64,000 bases of DNA, from assembly GCA_044337705.1 (NCBI GenBank), contig JBIINB010000010.1, positions 3,362 through 67,361 on the forward strand, in the 5' to 3' direction. The stretch is from JBEISR01 sp044337705. GTDB taxonomy: Bacteria; Planctomycetota; Planctomycetia; Pirellulales; Pirellulaceae. The translations under genes and the position numbers were made by a program. This document shows, piece by piece, positions 17,280 to 24,933 of the stretch (positions within the stretch are counted from its first letter, which is position 1; each line of letters begins with the position of its first letter). The notes beneath the pieces are model-generated. The model was given only the letters and a program-made list of their open reading frames with translations. It was not told where the DNA came from and ran no database searches.

Positions 17280-17559
17280 GACGCGGAATTTCGCAGCGCT
17301 GGCCCGACAATCGACAACGTAGGCGTCTGGACTGGATGAGCGCAGCGGCCCGTTGCACATGCCCCTTATGCCTCGATGGGCGTGCAGCGGAATCTGGGCC
17401 GACTTCCCAGAAGCGGGGGTAAGACTCCAGCATGCGCCTGCGACTCGCTAGGAAGTACCGCCGATCGAACAGTCAGATGGAGTCATTCAACGGGCCATCG
17501 GTCCAAAAGAAGATCAAAGTGGTTCCTCAGGGGATGGGGCTCTGCAGAGGGGTAGGCGA
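17280..17559. other. 280-bp gap between convergent hemDE and nagB genes
   Basis: No gene, clear terminator or RNA structure is recognised here. Transcripts from both sides would meet in it. Confidence 0.4.
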
Positions 17560-19440
17560 TCAAAGCGGTTCGCCGTCCCATCGCGCGAAGGCTTCTAGGG
17601 CAAAGTATTCCGGGAGACCGAGCAGATTGTAGCTTTCGGCGGTGCCGCGATTGCGGTCTTCTGCCCGCTGCCAGAACTCGCGGGGGTCGCTGCCCGGGAA
17701 TAGGGCTTCATCCTTTTGGCTCTCGTGCATGAAGATCGCTTCTCGCTTGCGCAGGATGTCGCTGGGGCTAAGCGGCACAGCGATATCGATTTCATGAAGG
17801 GGGTATTCCTGCCAGGCCCCGCGATAGAGCAGCACCTCTGGGTTTTTGGAACCCGATTGCCGGTATCGTTCCAGTGCCAGGAAGATCGCCTCGGCGCAGA
17901 CCCGATGGGTGCCATGGGGGTCGGCCAGATCGCCGGCGACGTAGACTTGATCGGGAGAGACTTTCTGGAGCAACTCCAGAATGATCTGGATGTCCTCTTC
18001 GCCGACCGGTTTTTTGGCGATGGTGCCGGTGCGATAGAAGGGGAGGTCGAGGAAATGGAGGTTCTCTTCGCGACAGCCGACGGTGATCGCCCCGGCTCTC
18101 GCTTCGCTCCAGCGAATCAGGCTTTTGATCGCCAGCACCACTTCGGGATCGGGCTGTCCGGGTTGTTTGGAGGCCAGTGACTGATCGACCTGTTGCTCGA
18201 TAGCCAGCGATTTCTGATGGTCGATCTCAAAGATACGGTTGTATTCACAGACTAGGTCGGCAACACGCCTTGCGTCGTGATCGAAGACAGCGATATTTCC
18301 GCTGGTCATGTAGGCGATGTGGACATTCTGATTGTCCTCGACCAGGCGGATCAGCGTACCTCCCATGCTGATCACATCATCATCGGGGTGGGGGCTGAAG
18401 CAGAGCACCGTCTTGACGGTGTTGCATCCGGCCGGGTGGTGCTCGATCGTCTCCATCATCCAGCGGAAAACCCGCTGGGCGATCTGATGGGCACGGCCCT
18501 GGTGGCGCAGCAGGGAGTGGAGATTGTTCTTGCGGAAATCCTCGTCATCCAGCTTCAGCAATGCCTTGCCGGTTTTGTGGCAAAGCCACAGCACCGCGCG
18601 CTTGACCAGCGCATCGTCCCAGACGACCGACCCGAGCAGCCACGGGGTGGCGATCCCGGTCAGTTCCGCCGACGCGGGGCCGTCGATGAGCACCTTGGCA
18701 TCCCCGTGGTCTTGGAGCGCCGAGGCCGGCACCCGCTCACTGGCCGGCTGCTCCAGCGTATCGCGGATGATGTGCGCCTTGTGTTCTCCCAGCGCCAGCA
18801 GCACGATCCGCTTGGCTGCAAGGATACTTCCCATGCCAACGGTCAGCGCCTGGTTGGGGACATTATCCTCCCCAAAAAAATCGCTGGCGGCGCTGATGCG
18901 CGTCATGGGGTCCAGCGTCACCAGTCGGGTTTTGCTTCTTCGCGACGAGAATGGTTCATTGAAGCCGATGTGGCCATTGCGACCGATCCCCAGAAGGACC
19001 AGGTCGAAGCCACCGAAATGCTGAATCGCCTCTTCGAACCGCCGGCAATGCACCTCGACGTCCGACGCATGGACCTGGGAGTCGAGGAAGTGGATATGGT
19101 CCTTCAGGATATTGACCTGCGATAGAAAGTGTTCGGTCAGCCACCGTCGATGGCTTTGCGGGCTCTCGGAAGGCAGTCCGTAATACTCATCGATTCCGAA
19201 GATGACCACTCGGGAGAAATCGAGCTGATCCTGCTGATGCAGCCGTACCAGTTCGCGGTAGGTGCCGACGGGAGTGGAACCGGTGGGAAGACCCAGGACG
19301 GTTCGCTGGCCCAGTTCGGTCCTTTCGCGAATCAGAGCGGCGATCATGGAAGCGGCGTATCGCGCCAGATCTCCGTGAGTCTCAAAAACGAAAGCAGGTA
19401 GGCGGGTGCCTACGACCGGGCGTGCGACGTGGTTGAGCAT
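17560..19440 (-). CDS. nagB: Glucosamine-6-phosphate deaminase fused to a PIG-L/LmbE-type deacetylase domain
   Basis: A 626-residue two-domain protein, against about 260 for ordinary NagB. Residues about 20-265 are NagB, which converts glucosamine-6-phosphate to fructose-6-phosphate and ammonia: LPTGSTPVG near 51, FGIDEYYGL near 81, GIGRNGHIGFNEP near 151 and GMGSILAAKRI. After a spacer, residues about 343-600 form a PIG-L-type zinc-dependent de-N-acetylase with HPDDD at 351-355 and DPHGTH further on. The second domain could supply deacetylated amino sugar, but its substrate is not shown. The same long form is known from Bacteroidetes and other bacteria. ATG 19440 begins at MLNHVARP; the frame is open 23 codons further. 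Leftward, 210 bp downstream of the Nif3-like gene. Confidence 0.9.
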   Translation of the reverse strand: MLNHVARPVVGTRLPAFVFETHGDLARYAASMIAALIRERTELGQRTVLGLPTGSTPVGTYRELVRLHQQDQLDFSRVVIFGIDEYYGLPSESPQSHRRWLTEHFLSQVNILKDHIHFLDSQVHASDVEVHCRRFEEAIQHFGGFDLVLLGIGRNGHIGFNEPFSSRRSKTRLVTLDPMTRISAASDFFGEDNVPNQALTVGMGSILAAKRIVLLALGEHKAHIIRDTLEQPASERVPASALQDHGDAKVLIDGPASAELTGIATPWLLGSVVWDDALVKRAVLWLCHKTGKALLKLDDEDFRKNNLHSLLRHQGRAHQIAQRVFRWMMETIEHHPAGCNTVKTVLCFSPHPDDDVISMGGTLIRLVEDNQNVHIAYMTSGNIAVFDHDARRVADLVCEYNRIFEIDHQKSLAIEQQVDQSLASKQPGQPDPEVVLAIKSLIRWSEARAGAITVGCREENLHFLDLPFYRTGTIAKKPVGEEDIQIILELLQKVSPDQVYVAGDLADPHGTHRVCAEAIFLALERYRQSGSKNPEVLLYRGAWQEYPLHEIDIAVPLSPSDILRKREAIFMHESQKDEALFPGSDPREFWQRAEDRNRGTAESYNLLGLPEYFALEAFARWDGEPL

Positions 19441-19650
19441 GGCGACTACCGTGTCAGGGATGGGATGTGAGGGCGAGTCGAGGGGCTGGCCAGCAGGCCA
19501 TCCTCCCATCGCCGCAATTGGTTTATTGTGGTGGATGGAGCGATCGGCTCCAAGAGCGATTTTAGCGGCCGATTGGCCCTCGGTCTGCAGCGTAAGGCTC
19601 CAACCCCCAATCGCATTCGCGCAGCTACTCTAAGACCGCCCCTCGGCTTT

Positions 19651-20433
19651 TCACTCCGCAAATGGATCCCATTCGTCGCGACTGGACCAGACATGAAGCT
19701 CAGGGAACTGGAGGGACAGTTCTCCAGCCAGCTCGTCCATGGCAAACCGTTCGCTTGGGCCGTGCCCCAAAAGCAACAGATCGAGACCGCGGTGCGATGC
19801 CTCCAGCGCCTGATGGTAGGTCGCTTCCCCCGTGATCAGCAACTGGCAGCCCGCTGCTACAGAGGCCGCGATCAGGCTTCCACCACTGCCACAAACAATC
19901 CCGATTCGCTCGATCGAGCGGCCGGGTCGACCGATCCAACGGGGCAGAGCCATGGGCAGGGCGCGTCTGGCCAATTCCATGACATCACGACCCAGAAGAG
20001 CCTTTGGCAGCGTCCCGCACCTTCCCGACCCCACCATGGGATTGGTCGGAAGGGGGACCATGGGGCAAACCGACTGCAGTTCCAGCCTTCTGGCGATTCG
20101 GTGGTTGATTCCCTCCGGCGCATTATCCCAGGCGGTGTGTGGGCTGTAGATCGAGATGCCGTGTTGGCAAAGCTTCCATATCATTCGGCCTGTCGGGTCG
20201 CTGCAGACGATTTTAGCTATCGGGCGAAAAGGGAGCGGATGGTGGGAAATGATCAGCTGGGCTCCGTTCGCGATGGCTTCGTCGACCGTTGCCTCCATCA
20301 CCGTCAGGCACACCATCACCCGCTCGATTTGACTGTCGGCATCTCCGATCAGCAGTCCGACCGAGTCCCAAGCTTCGGCCAATTCCAGGGGGGCAAGTTT
20401 TTGCAGGTAAGCGACGATCTGCCGCATGTTCAT
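19651..20433 (-). CDS. Nif3-like dinuclear metal centre protein
   Basis: A 260-residue protein of the Nif3/YbgI/GTP cyclohydrolase I type 2 family, a hexameric cytoplasmic protein with a two-metal site and unsettled activity. The characteristic opening LAPLELAEAWDSVGLLIGD is present. Metal-binding segments are ISHHPLPF near 72, YSPHTAWDNAPEGIN near 105 and GEATYHQALEA near the C-terminus, where most relatives have a second His-containing motif of the form GE-x-x-x-H. The start at 20433 (MNMRQIV) has GGGAGTCGG upstream; ATG 20427 is an equal alternative. It probably lies first in a leftward unit with nagB. A 13-bp tandem repeat is found 78 bp upstream. Confidence 0.88.
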   Translation of the reverse strand: MNMRQIVAYLQKLAPLELAEAWDSVGLLIGDADSQIERVMVCLTVMEATVDEAIANGAQLIISHHPLPFRPIAKIVCSDPTGRMIWKLCQHGISIYSPHTAWDNAPEGINHRIARRLELQSVCPMVPLPTNPMVGSGRCGTLPKALLGRDVMELARRALPMALPRWIGRPGRSIERIGIVCGSGGSLIAASVAAGCQLLITGEATYHQALEASHRGLDLLLLGHGPSERFAMDELAGELSLQFPELHVWSSRDEWDPFAE

Positions 20434-20510
20434 GTTCGACCGACTCCCAGGGCGCTCGATCGCCCGTTGGACACTGGCACTGGTTGGAAGGCTGCTGGGC
20501 GGATTCCCGG

Positions 20511-20536
20511 GGTAAAGTCGCTAGGTAAAGTCGCCG
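20511..20536. repeat. 13-bp tandem duplication between nif3-like and scpB genes
   Basis: GGTAAAGTCGCTA (20511-20523) is followed by GGTAAAGTCGCCG (20524-20536), differing only in the last two bases. It is in the divergent region between the two genes. Confidence 0.55.
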
Positions 20537-20676
20537 GGCGAAACCGCTGCGATTGACGTTCGGTCGATGGGAGTCGGCAGGGGGCAGCCGGACCTACCAA
20601 GGGGGCATCGGGGGATGCAGGCGGAGTCTGCCACGGGGCCCCAACCAATGCCCTGCCTCCTTTCCGGACCCAAGGC

Positions 20677-20707
20677 TTGCTTTTCCGTTGGACGGCCAGC
20701 TTACAAT
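20677..20707 (+). promoter_or_regulatory. Possible promoter of scpB
   Basis: TTGCTT (20677-20682) and TACAAT (20702-20707) stand 19 bp apart, longer than ideal. Transcription from it would begin about 50 nt before the chosen scpB start, which favours ATG 20766 over the start inside the -10. Confidence 0.3.
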
Positions 20708-20765
20708 GGGCCAGTGTCTAATGGTTGTAAAGAGGGAGCGTGGCGGTTTTCGGAAGGACCCTGGG

Positions 20766-21536
20766 ATGATCGATCGTCGTGGACGGAACCCTAGTTGGGA
20801 GGGGAGGAGTGGCTGGGACACCCCTGCCAATCGTCCATGGGTGCGTTCATCGCGACGGACTTCGCTGGAATGGCCGAAGGAGGAGGTTGTCCGTGGAGTC
20901 CCGGAAGAACAGTTGGTGGAAGAGGGGCCAGCGGAAGAAGTTTCGCCCGAGGAGCGGGAACTTTCGCGACTGGGGGAACTCGAAGCGTTGCTGTGGCTGG
21001 CACGCGAGCCGGTTTCCCTGAAATGGCTCGCGCAGACCCTGCAGGTTTCCGGGAACGCGGAGGTAAGAACCCTTTGTCGACAGCTGAATCATCGCTACGA
21101 TGCCGATCAGCGAGCGATTCGGGTGGAGGAGGTGGCAGGCGGGGTGCAATTGCTGACGCGGCCACAATTCGCCAAGTGGCTCCGGAGGCTGGAGCATCTG
21201 CCGCAAGGCCTGCGGCTGTCCGGTCCTGCGATGGAGACACTGGCGGTGATCGCCTACCGGCAACCGATCGACCGATCGGAAATCGAGGCGATACGTGGGG
21301 TTGGCTGCGGGGAGGTGCTGCGTCAATTAGTCCAGCGGGAACTGGTAAAAATTTCCGGCCGAAGCGAAGAACTAGGCCGACCCTACCTTTACGGAACAAC
21401 CAAAAGATTTTTACAACTATTCGGAGTCTCCTCAATCGATGGCCTGCCGCGTGCCGAATGGGTACGGCAGGTCGACGCGCGAACCGACCGCGTTACAATA
21501 CGCGACCCGGCAGAATTTGACTCCCGGCTGGATTGA
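20766..21536 (+). CDS. scpB: Segregation and condensation protein B (ScpB)
   Basis: A 256-residue subunit of the SMC-ScpA-ScpB condensin that compacts and segregates the chromosome. The core from about 75 to 235 has two winged-helix units: LEALLWLAREPVSLKWLAQTL in the first and METLAVIAYRQPIDRSEIEAIRG in the second, ending in GRPYLYGTTKRFLQLFGV, the hallmark of the family. About 70 residues of acidic, poorly structured sequence precede the core, longer than usual. ATG 20766 is chosen because GGAAGGACC lies upstream; the frame is open to 20553 and an ATG at 20706 is a weaker option. Downstream is a very acidic small protein gene, 48 bp away. No scpA or smc in the window. Confidence 0.9.
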   Translation: MIDRRGRNPSWEGRSGWDTPANRPWVRSSRRTSLEWPKEEVVRGVPEEQLVEEGPAEEVSPEERELSRLGELEALLWLAREPVSLKWLAQTLQVSGNAEVRTLCRQLNHRYDADQRAIRVEEVAGGVQLLTRPQFAKWLRRLEHLPQGLRLSGPAMETLAVIAYRQPIDRSEIEAIRGVGCGEVLRQLVQRELVKISGRSEELGRPYLYGTTKRFLQLFGVSSIDGLPRAEWVRQVDARTDRVTIRDPAEFDSRLD

Positions 21537-21584
21537 ATCATCGACCGAAGAATGCAGACGCTTGTTTTAGTGAATAAGGAGCCC

Positions 21585-21962
21585 ATGGTGAAACTCACAT
21601 TCGTCCCACACAGCCAGCCCGCGATGTCCGTGCGGTCGCCCGAATGGGAACTTCCCTGGAATCGAGTCCTTCGCGCCATGTCGGAAGATGAAGACTTCGA
21701 CGAAATCGAAGATGAAGACGAATTCGATGACGACGACGAAGAAGACGAGGACTACGAAGACGACTTCGAAGACGAAGAAGACGACGAGGAAGAGGAATTC
21801 GAAGACGACCTCGAAGAAGACGAAGAGGAATGGGAAGAAGTCGAAGAAGACGATGAGTCGGAAGAGGGCGACTCGGAAGAAGAAGACGAAGATTGGGACG
21901 ATGACGAGGACGATGATTGGGACGATGAGGAAGAGGATGAGGAAGACGAGGACTGGGACTGA
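21585..21962 (+). CDS. Small, extremely acidic protein with Asp/Glu-rich tail
   Basis: A 125-residue protein of unknown function. The first 30 residues (MVKLTFVPHSQP...) are ordinary and include WELPWNRVLR; from about residue 33 to the end roughly four fifths of residues are Asp or Glu, with single Phe, Tyr or Trp spaced through the tail and no Lys or Arg. It is probably unfolded and may act as a histone- or DNA-mimic, a metal buffer or a chaperone-like tail; none of this is shown. The start ATG 21585 is supported by a strong AAGGAG 5 nt before it; an internal ATG at 21678 would give only the acidic tail. It sits 48 bp after scpB and may be co-transcribed with it. Confidence 0.7.
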   Translation: MVKLTFVPHSQPAMSVRSPEWELPWNRVLRAMSEDEDFDEIEDEDEFDDDDEEDEDYEDDFEDEEDDEEEEFEDDLEEDEEEWEEVEEDDESEEGDSEEEDEDWDDDEDDDWDDEEEDEEDEDWD

Positions 21963-22086
21963 ATCGGTGGTTGTCGCCGAAACAGTCGAAGGCGTCTGAC
22001 TCCCTCGGTCGCTGCTGGCTCGGGCATCCCCGGGGGGTGTCTGGGCCGAATCGGGATGACCGGATAGCCACCGGATTGAGGTGCCC

Positions 22087-22992
22087 GTGAGCGGTGTAAC
22101 GGTGAGCTGTTTTGTTCTGAGCTACTTGCTGGTGGCTGGGCTGGAGGGGACGCGCTGGATGGTGCGCATCCCTTACCGACTGGCGGTGCAGGTAGGGCTA
22201 ATGGGTTTGGGGTGGGTCGCCCAGACGCTGTACCTTGCAGATCGACTGGTGTGGCCCGGAGAGGCTGACGCGGGGACGCTGCTTCGCAACTGGAATCATT
22301 GGGCTCTGATTGTTTCCTGGGGCTTGGCAACGCTTTACCTACTCCTTCTGCTGCGACGTCCTGGCCAGCCGACCGGGACCTTTCTTCTCCCCTTGATTCT
22401 TGCGCTTTTGGCGCTCGCCTGGCTGGTGCGGGGGATGGCCCCTTTCGAGCCGACCGGATCGATTTCGTTGCTTCGTGCGGTTCATGGACTGGCGCTTCTG
22501 GTCGGGATGATGCTGGTGGCTTTTGGTGCCGCGATCGGTGCGATGTATCTGTTGCAGTCGGCTTGGTTGAAGAGAAAGCGGTTGGCGCTGGCCAGTCGGT
22601 TGCCGATGCCGTCGCTGGAGTATCTGCAGCAGTTGGGAAGTCGCACGCTGTATGCTTCGGCCGCAAGTGTCGCAGTGGGATTGATCAGTGGTTTGTGGAT
22701 GGAGGGCTTGGCCGGACTGAAGGCCCAGCCGCTCCGCAGTTCCAACCTTCTGGTGGCTCTGCTTCTGATTTGGTTGATCGGCGCTAGTTTCTGGCAGCGT
22801 TTCCATGTGCAGCGCGGCATCGGTCGCTCCACCGCCCTCGTCTCCATCGCCAGTCTGCTGGTGATGCTGGCGTCGCTGGGGGTGGTGATGGTTTCGGCGC
22901 ACGGCCGTGGTCCCCAGAAAGCGATCGACCCGGCGCCCCCCGGAAGCTCGTCGGTTCCCTCGACGGTTCCAATCGAGGTGCCCAGGCCATGA
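22087..22992 (+). CDS. HemX/CcsA-like multi-pass membrane protein
   Basis: A protein of about 301 residues with roughly eight hydrophobic segments, for example FVLSYLLVAGLEG, ALIVSWGLATLYLLLLLRR, LLPLILALLALAWLV, GLALLVGMMLVAFGAAIGAMYLL and LVSIASLLVMLASLGVVMV. It resembles the cytochrome c assembly (CcsA/CcmC) superfamily and, by position directly before hemA, corresponds to HemX, a regulator of glutamyl-tRNA reductase level in Bacillus; haem handling is the general theme. A conserved RAVHGLALL and WNHWALIVSWG carry His and Trp typical of the group. GTG 22087 follows GAGGTG; GTG 22081 is nearly as good. Its stop overlaps the hemA start by 4 bp, so the two are translationally coupled. Confidence 0.8.
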   Translation: MSGVTVSCFVLSYLLVAGLEGTRWMVRIPYRLAVQVGLMGLGWVAQTLYLADRLVWPGEADAGTLLRNWNHWALIVSWGLATLYLLLLLRRPGQPTGTFLLPLILALLALAWLVRGMAPFEPTGSISLLRAVHGLALLVGMMLVAFGAAIGAMYLLQSAWLKRKRLALASRLPMPSLEYLQQLGSRTLYASAASVAVGLISGLWMEGLAGLKAQPLRSSNLLVALLLIWLIGASFWQRFHVQRGIGRSTALVSIASLLVMLASLGVVMVSAHGRGPQKAIDPAPPGSSSVPSTVPIEVPRP

Positions 22993-24269
22993 CATTGAGG
23001 ATGGTTGGGTGCAGCCACCACCATGCTCCCCTGGATCTTCGGGAGCGTATCGCATTCTCACCGGCCCAGGCGCGGCAGGCGCTGCAGAGCCTGCGGGAAC
23101 GGGATGAGCAGATGGAGGCGGTGATCCTCAGCACCTGCAATCGGACCGAGCTGTATGGGGCCTGGGGAGCGGAAGCCTCCGCGTGGTCGGAAGGCCGATG
23201 GATCGACTTTCTCGGCGAGTTTCACGGGCTTCCCAAGGAATCTTTGCTGCCCCACCTGCAGTCGGCCAGCGACCGCAACGTCGCCAATCACCTCTTTCAA
23301 GTCGCTTCCAGTCTCGACAGCTTGGTGGTGGGAGAGACACAGATCCTTTCGCAGGTCAAGCAAAGCTACGATTGGGCAGTCCAGGAAGGGACCGTCGGAC
23401 CGCAGCTCCATCAGCTCTTTCAGCATGCCCTCTTCACAGCCAAGCGAGTTTCGGGGGAGACGGAAATCCATCGCAGGCGCGTCAGCGTGGCAAGTGTAGC
23501 GGTCTCCCAGATCGCGATGGAATTCTTCGAACGGCTCAGCGACAAATCGATCCTGGTGATAGGAGGTGGCGAACTGGGGGAGGAGACGCTGCGGTATCTG
23601 GTGGAAGCTGGGGCAAGGCAGATCGCCATCTGCAACCGGACCTGGGAGCGTTCGCTGCCTCTTGCCGAACGGTACCAGGGAAAGGCTGTGGCCTGGGAGC
23701 ACCTGGATGAGGCGCTGCAGGAGGCCGATCTGGCGATCAGCACGACCGGAGCCGATTTGCCGATCGTTACCCGCGACCGCTTCGATCGACTCTGGGCACA
23801 GCGCCAGCGTGGCCCCCTGGTGGTGCTCGACCTGGCCGTGCCGCGAGATTTCGATGCCACCATCGGTCAGGTCGACGAGGTCTACCTCTACACGCTCGAT
23901 GACGTCCAGAAAGTCTGTGAAGCCAATCGGCAATGGCGTCAAAGCCAGTGGCCCAAGGCGCAGCGCATTGTGGAGGAGGAGGTCGAACAGTTCTGGCAGC
24001 AGCTGCAGCATCGCGGAGCGATCCCGACGATCCGGTCGCTGCAGTCGCAGGCGGAGGCGATCAAGCTTGGGGAGCTGCAGCGTCTTCAGGGGAAGCTGCA
24101 GGTCCATCAACTGGATCAGGCCGTGCAGCGGGAGATCGAGCAGGCGTTTGATCGACTGGTCAATAAGCTGCTCCATCCGCCGCTCAAGTCGCTTCGGGAG
24201 GAGCGGGATGTCGATGCTTCCGGGTCGCTGGCCAGTGCGATTCGCCGAATCTTTCGTCTCAAGGAGTGA
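22989..24269 (+). CDS. hemA: Glutamyl-tRNA reductase (HemA)
   Basis: A 426-residue enzyme for the first committed step of C5 haem synthesis: NADPH-dependent reduction of glutamyl-tRNA to glutamate-1-semialdehyde. The catalytic domain has Cys50 in STCNRTE and the family opening GCSHHHAPLDLRERIAF. DSLVVGETQILSQVKQ (about 110-125) and ETEIHRRRVSVASVAV follow. The NADPH fold has VIGGGELGEETLRYL (about 190-204), and the C-terminal helical dimer domain is complete. The ATG at 22989 overlaps the stop of the HemX-like gene (ATGA). A HemD-HemE fusion 6 kb upstream adds two later steps, so three haem activities are in this region. No hemC or hemB is in the window. Confidence 0.96.
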   Translation: MTLRMVGCSHHHAPLDLRERIAFSPAQARQALQSLRERDEQMEAVILSTCNRTELYGAWGAEASAWSEGRWIDFLGEFHGLPKESLLPHLQSASDRNVANHLFQVASSLDSLVVGETQILSQVKQSYDWAVQEGTVGPQLHQLFQHALFTAKRVSGETEIHRRRVSVASVAVSQIAMEFFERLSDKSILVIGGGELGEETLRYLVEAGARQIAICNRTWERSLPLAERYQGKAVAWEHLDEALQEADLAISTTGADLPIVTRDRFDRLWAQRQRGPLVVLDLAVPRDFDATIGQVDEVYLYTLDDVQKVCEANRQWRQSQWPKAQRIVEEEVEQFWQQLQHRGAIPTIRSLQSQAEAIKLGELQRLQGKLQVHQLDQAVQREIEQAFDRLVNKLLHPPLKSLREERDVDASGSLASAIRRIFRLKE

Positions 24270-24298
24270 TCGACACCGAAACACCCGCTGGTTGCTCC

Positions 24299-24350
24299 GA
24301 AAGTTGTTTCAACAATAATTCGTTCAACAGTGATTGTTGAAACAACTTTC
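24299..24350. promoter_or_regulatory. Twin operator-like sites forming an 18-bp inverted repeat before the MarR gene
   Basis: An 18-bp arm (24299-24316) is repeated exactly in inverted order (24333-24350) with a 16-bp spacer. Each arm also holds its own near-palindrome, TTGTTTCAACAA (24304-24315) and TTGTTGAAACAA (24334-24345), of the form TTGTT-2-AACAA that MarR dimers commonly bind. Their centres are 30 bp apart, about three helical turns. Likely autoregulatory; also possible as a hairpin after hemA, but no T run follows. Confidence 0.65.
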
Positions 24351-24383
24351 TCAAGCTATCCTCGTGAGGGGAGGATGGAGTTT

Positions 24384-24890
24384 ATGTCCAGCGGTGGTAA
24401 GAAGAGGGGGCCTGCATTCGATTCACCCCAGCAGCAGGCATGGCTGCAGTTGTGGCGGACCTACGACCGCTTGAAGTCGCTCGAAGACCAACTCTTTGCA
24501 TCGTTCGGAATCTCATCCCAGCAGTACAACCTGCTTCGTCTCCTGGAGGCGGCGTCCCCCGACCCCCTCCGGACGCTCGATCTGGCCCGCCGGATGATCT
24601 CCCGATCTCCAGACATCACCAGGATGCTCGACCGATTGGAATCTCAGGGATGGATCACCAGAGATCGTCCCAAGGACAATCGACGTACCGTGATGGTATC
24701 GATCACCCCCGCCGGGATGCGACTGCTTCAGAAGATCAAACAGCCGCTGGCCGAGTGCCACCGTAAGCAACTAGGGCATCTTGGGAAGGAATCGCTGGCC
24801 GATCTGGTGCGCCTGCTAAGGGCAGCCGGTGCGCCGCATGAACCGGAGGGGAGTCCATGGGGGGGACCGGTCGGGGGCAGCGCACGATGA
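24384..24890 (+). CDS. MarR family transcriptional regulator
   Basis: A 168-residue winged-helix regulator, acting as a dimer on palindromic operators. The central helix-turn-helix (PDPLRTLDLARRMISRSPDI, then MLDRLESQGWI) is followed by the wing DRPKDNRRTVMVSITPAG, which matches the MarR pattern well. QQYNLLRLLEAA precedes it. Its effector is unknown; there is no obvious redox Cys pair. ATG 24384 is chosen since GAGGGGAGG ends 9 nt before it; ATG 24375 abuts that site. The upstream twin inverted repeat is the probable target, and the antiporter gene 43 bp downstream is a likely co-regulated partner. The C-terminal 20 residues are Gly/Pro-rich and not conserved. Confidence 0.9.
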   Translation: MSSGGKKRGPAFDSPQQQAWLQLWRTYDRLKSLEDQLFASFGISSQQYNLLRLLEAASPDPLRTLDLARRMISRSPDITRMLDRLESQGWITRDRPKDNRRTVMVSITPAGMRLLQKIKQPLAECHRKQLGHLGKESLADLVRLLRAAGAPHEPEGSPWGGPVGGSAR

Positions 24891-24933
24891 GAAGCCCACA
24901 CGATGGAACTCTGAGATAAGCGAAATTGTCGCG

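Noticed and set aside
17280..17559. Possible tRNA or small RNA in the hemDE-nagB gap
   Set aside because: I searched by eye for an acceptor stem with a T-loop GTTCRA and found no cloverleaf.
21752..22666. Minus-strand frame with long Ser-rich runs
   Set aside because: The Ser runs are the complement of the Asp/Glu codons of the acidic protein and of the HemX-like gene; no start signal.
23058..24284. Minus-strand open frame of 408 codons opposite hemA
   Set aside because: hemA has full motif support; the reverse frame is Leu/Arg/Asp-rich and codes nothing recognisable. High GC keeps such frames open.
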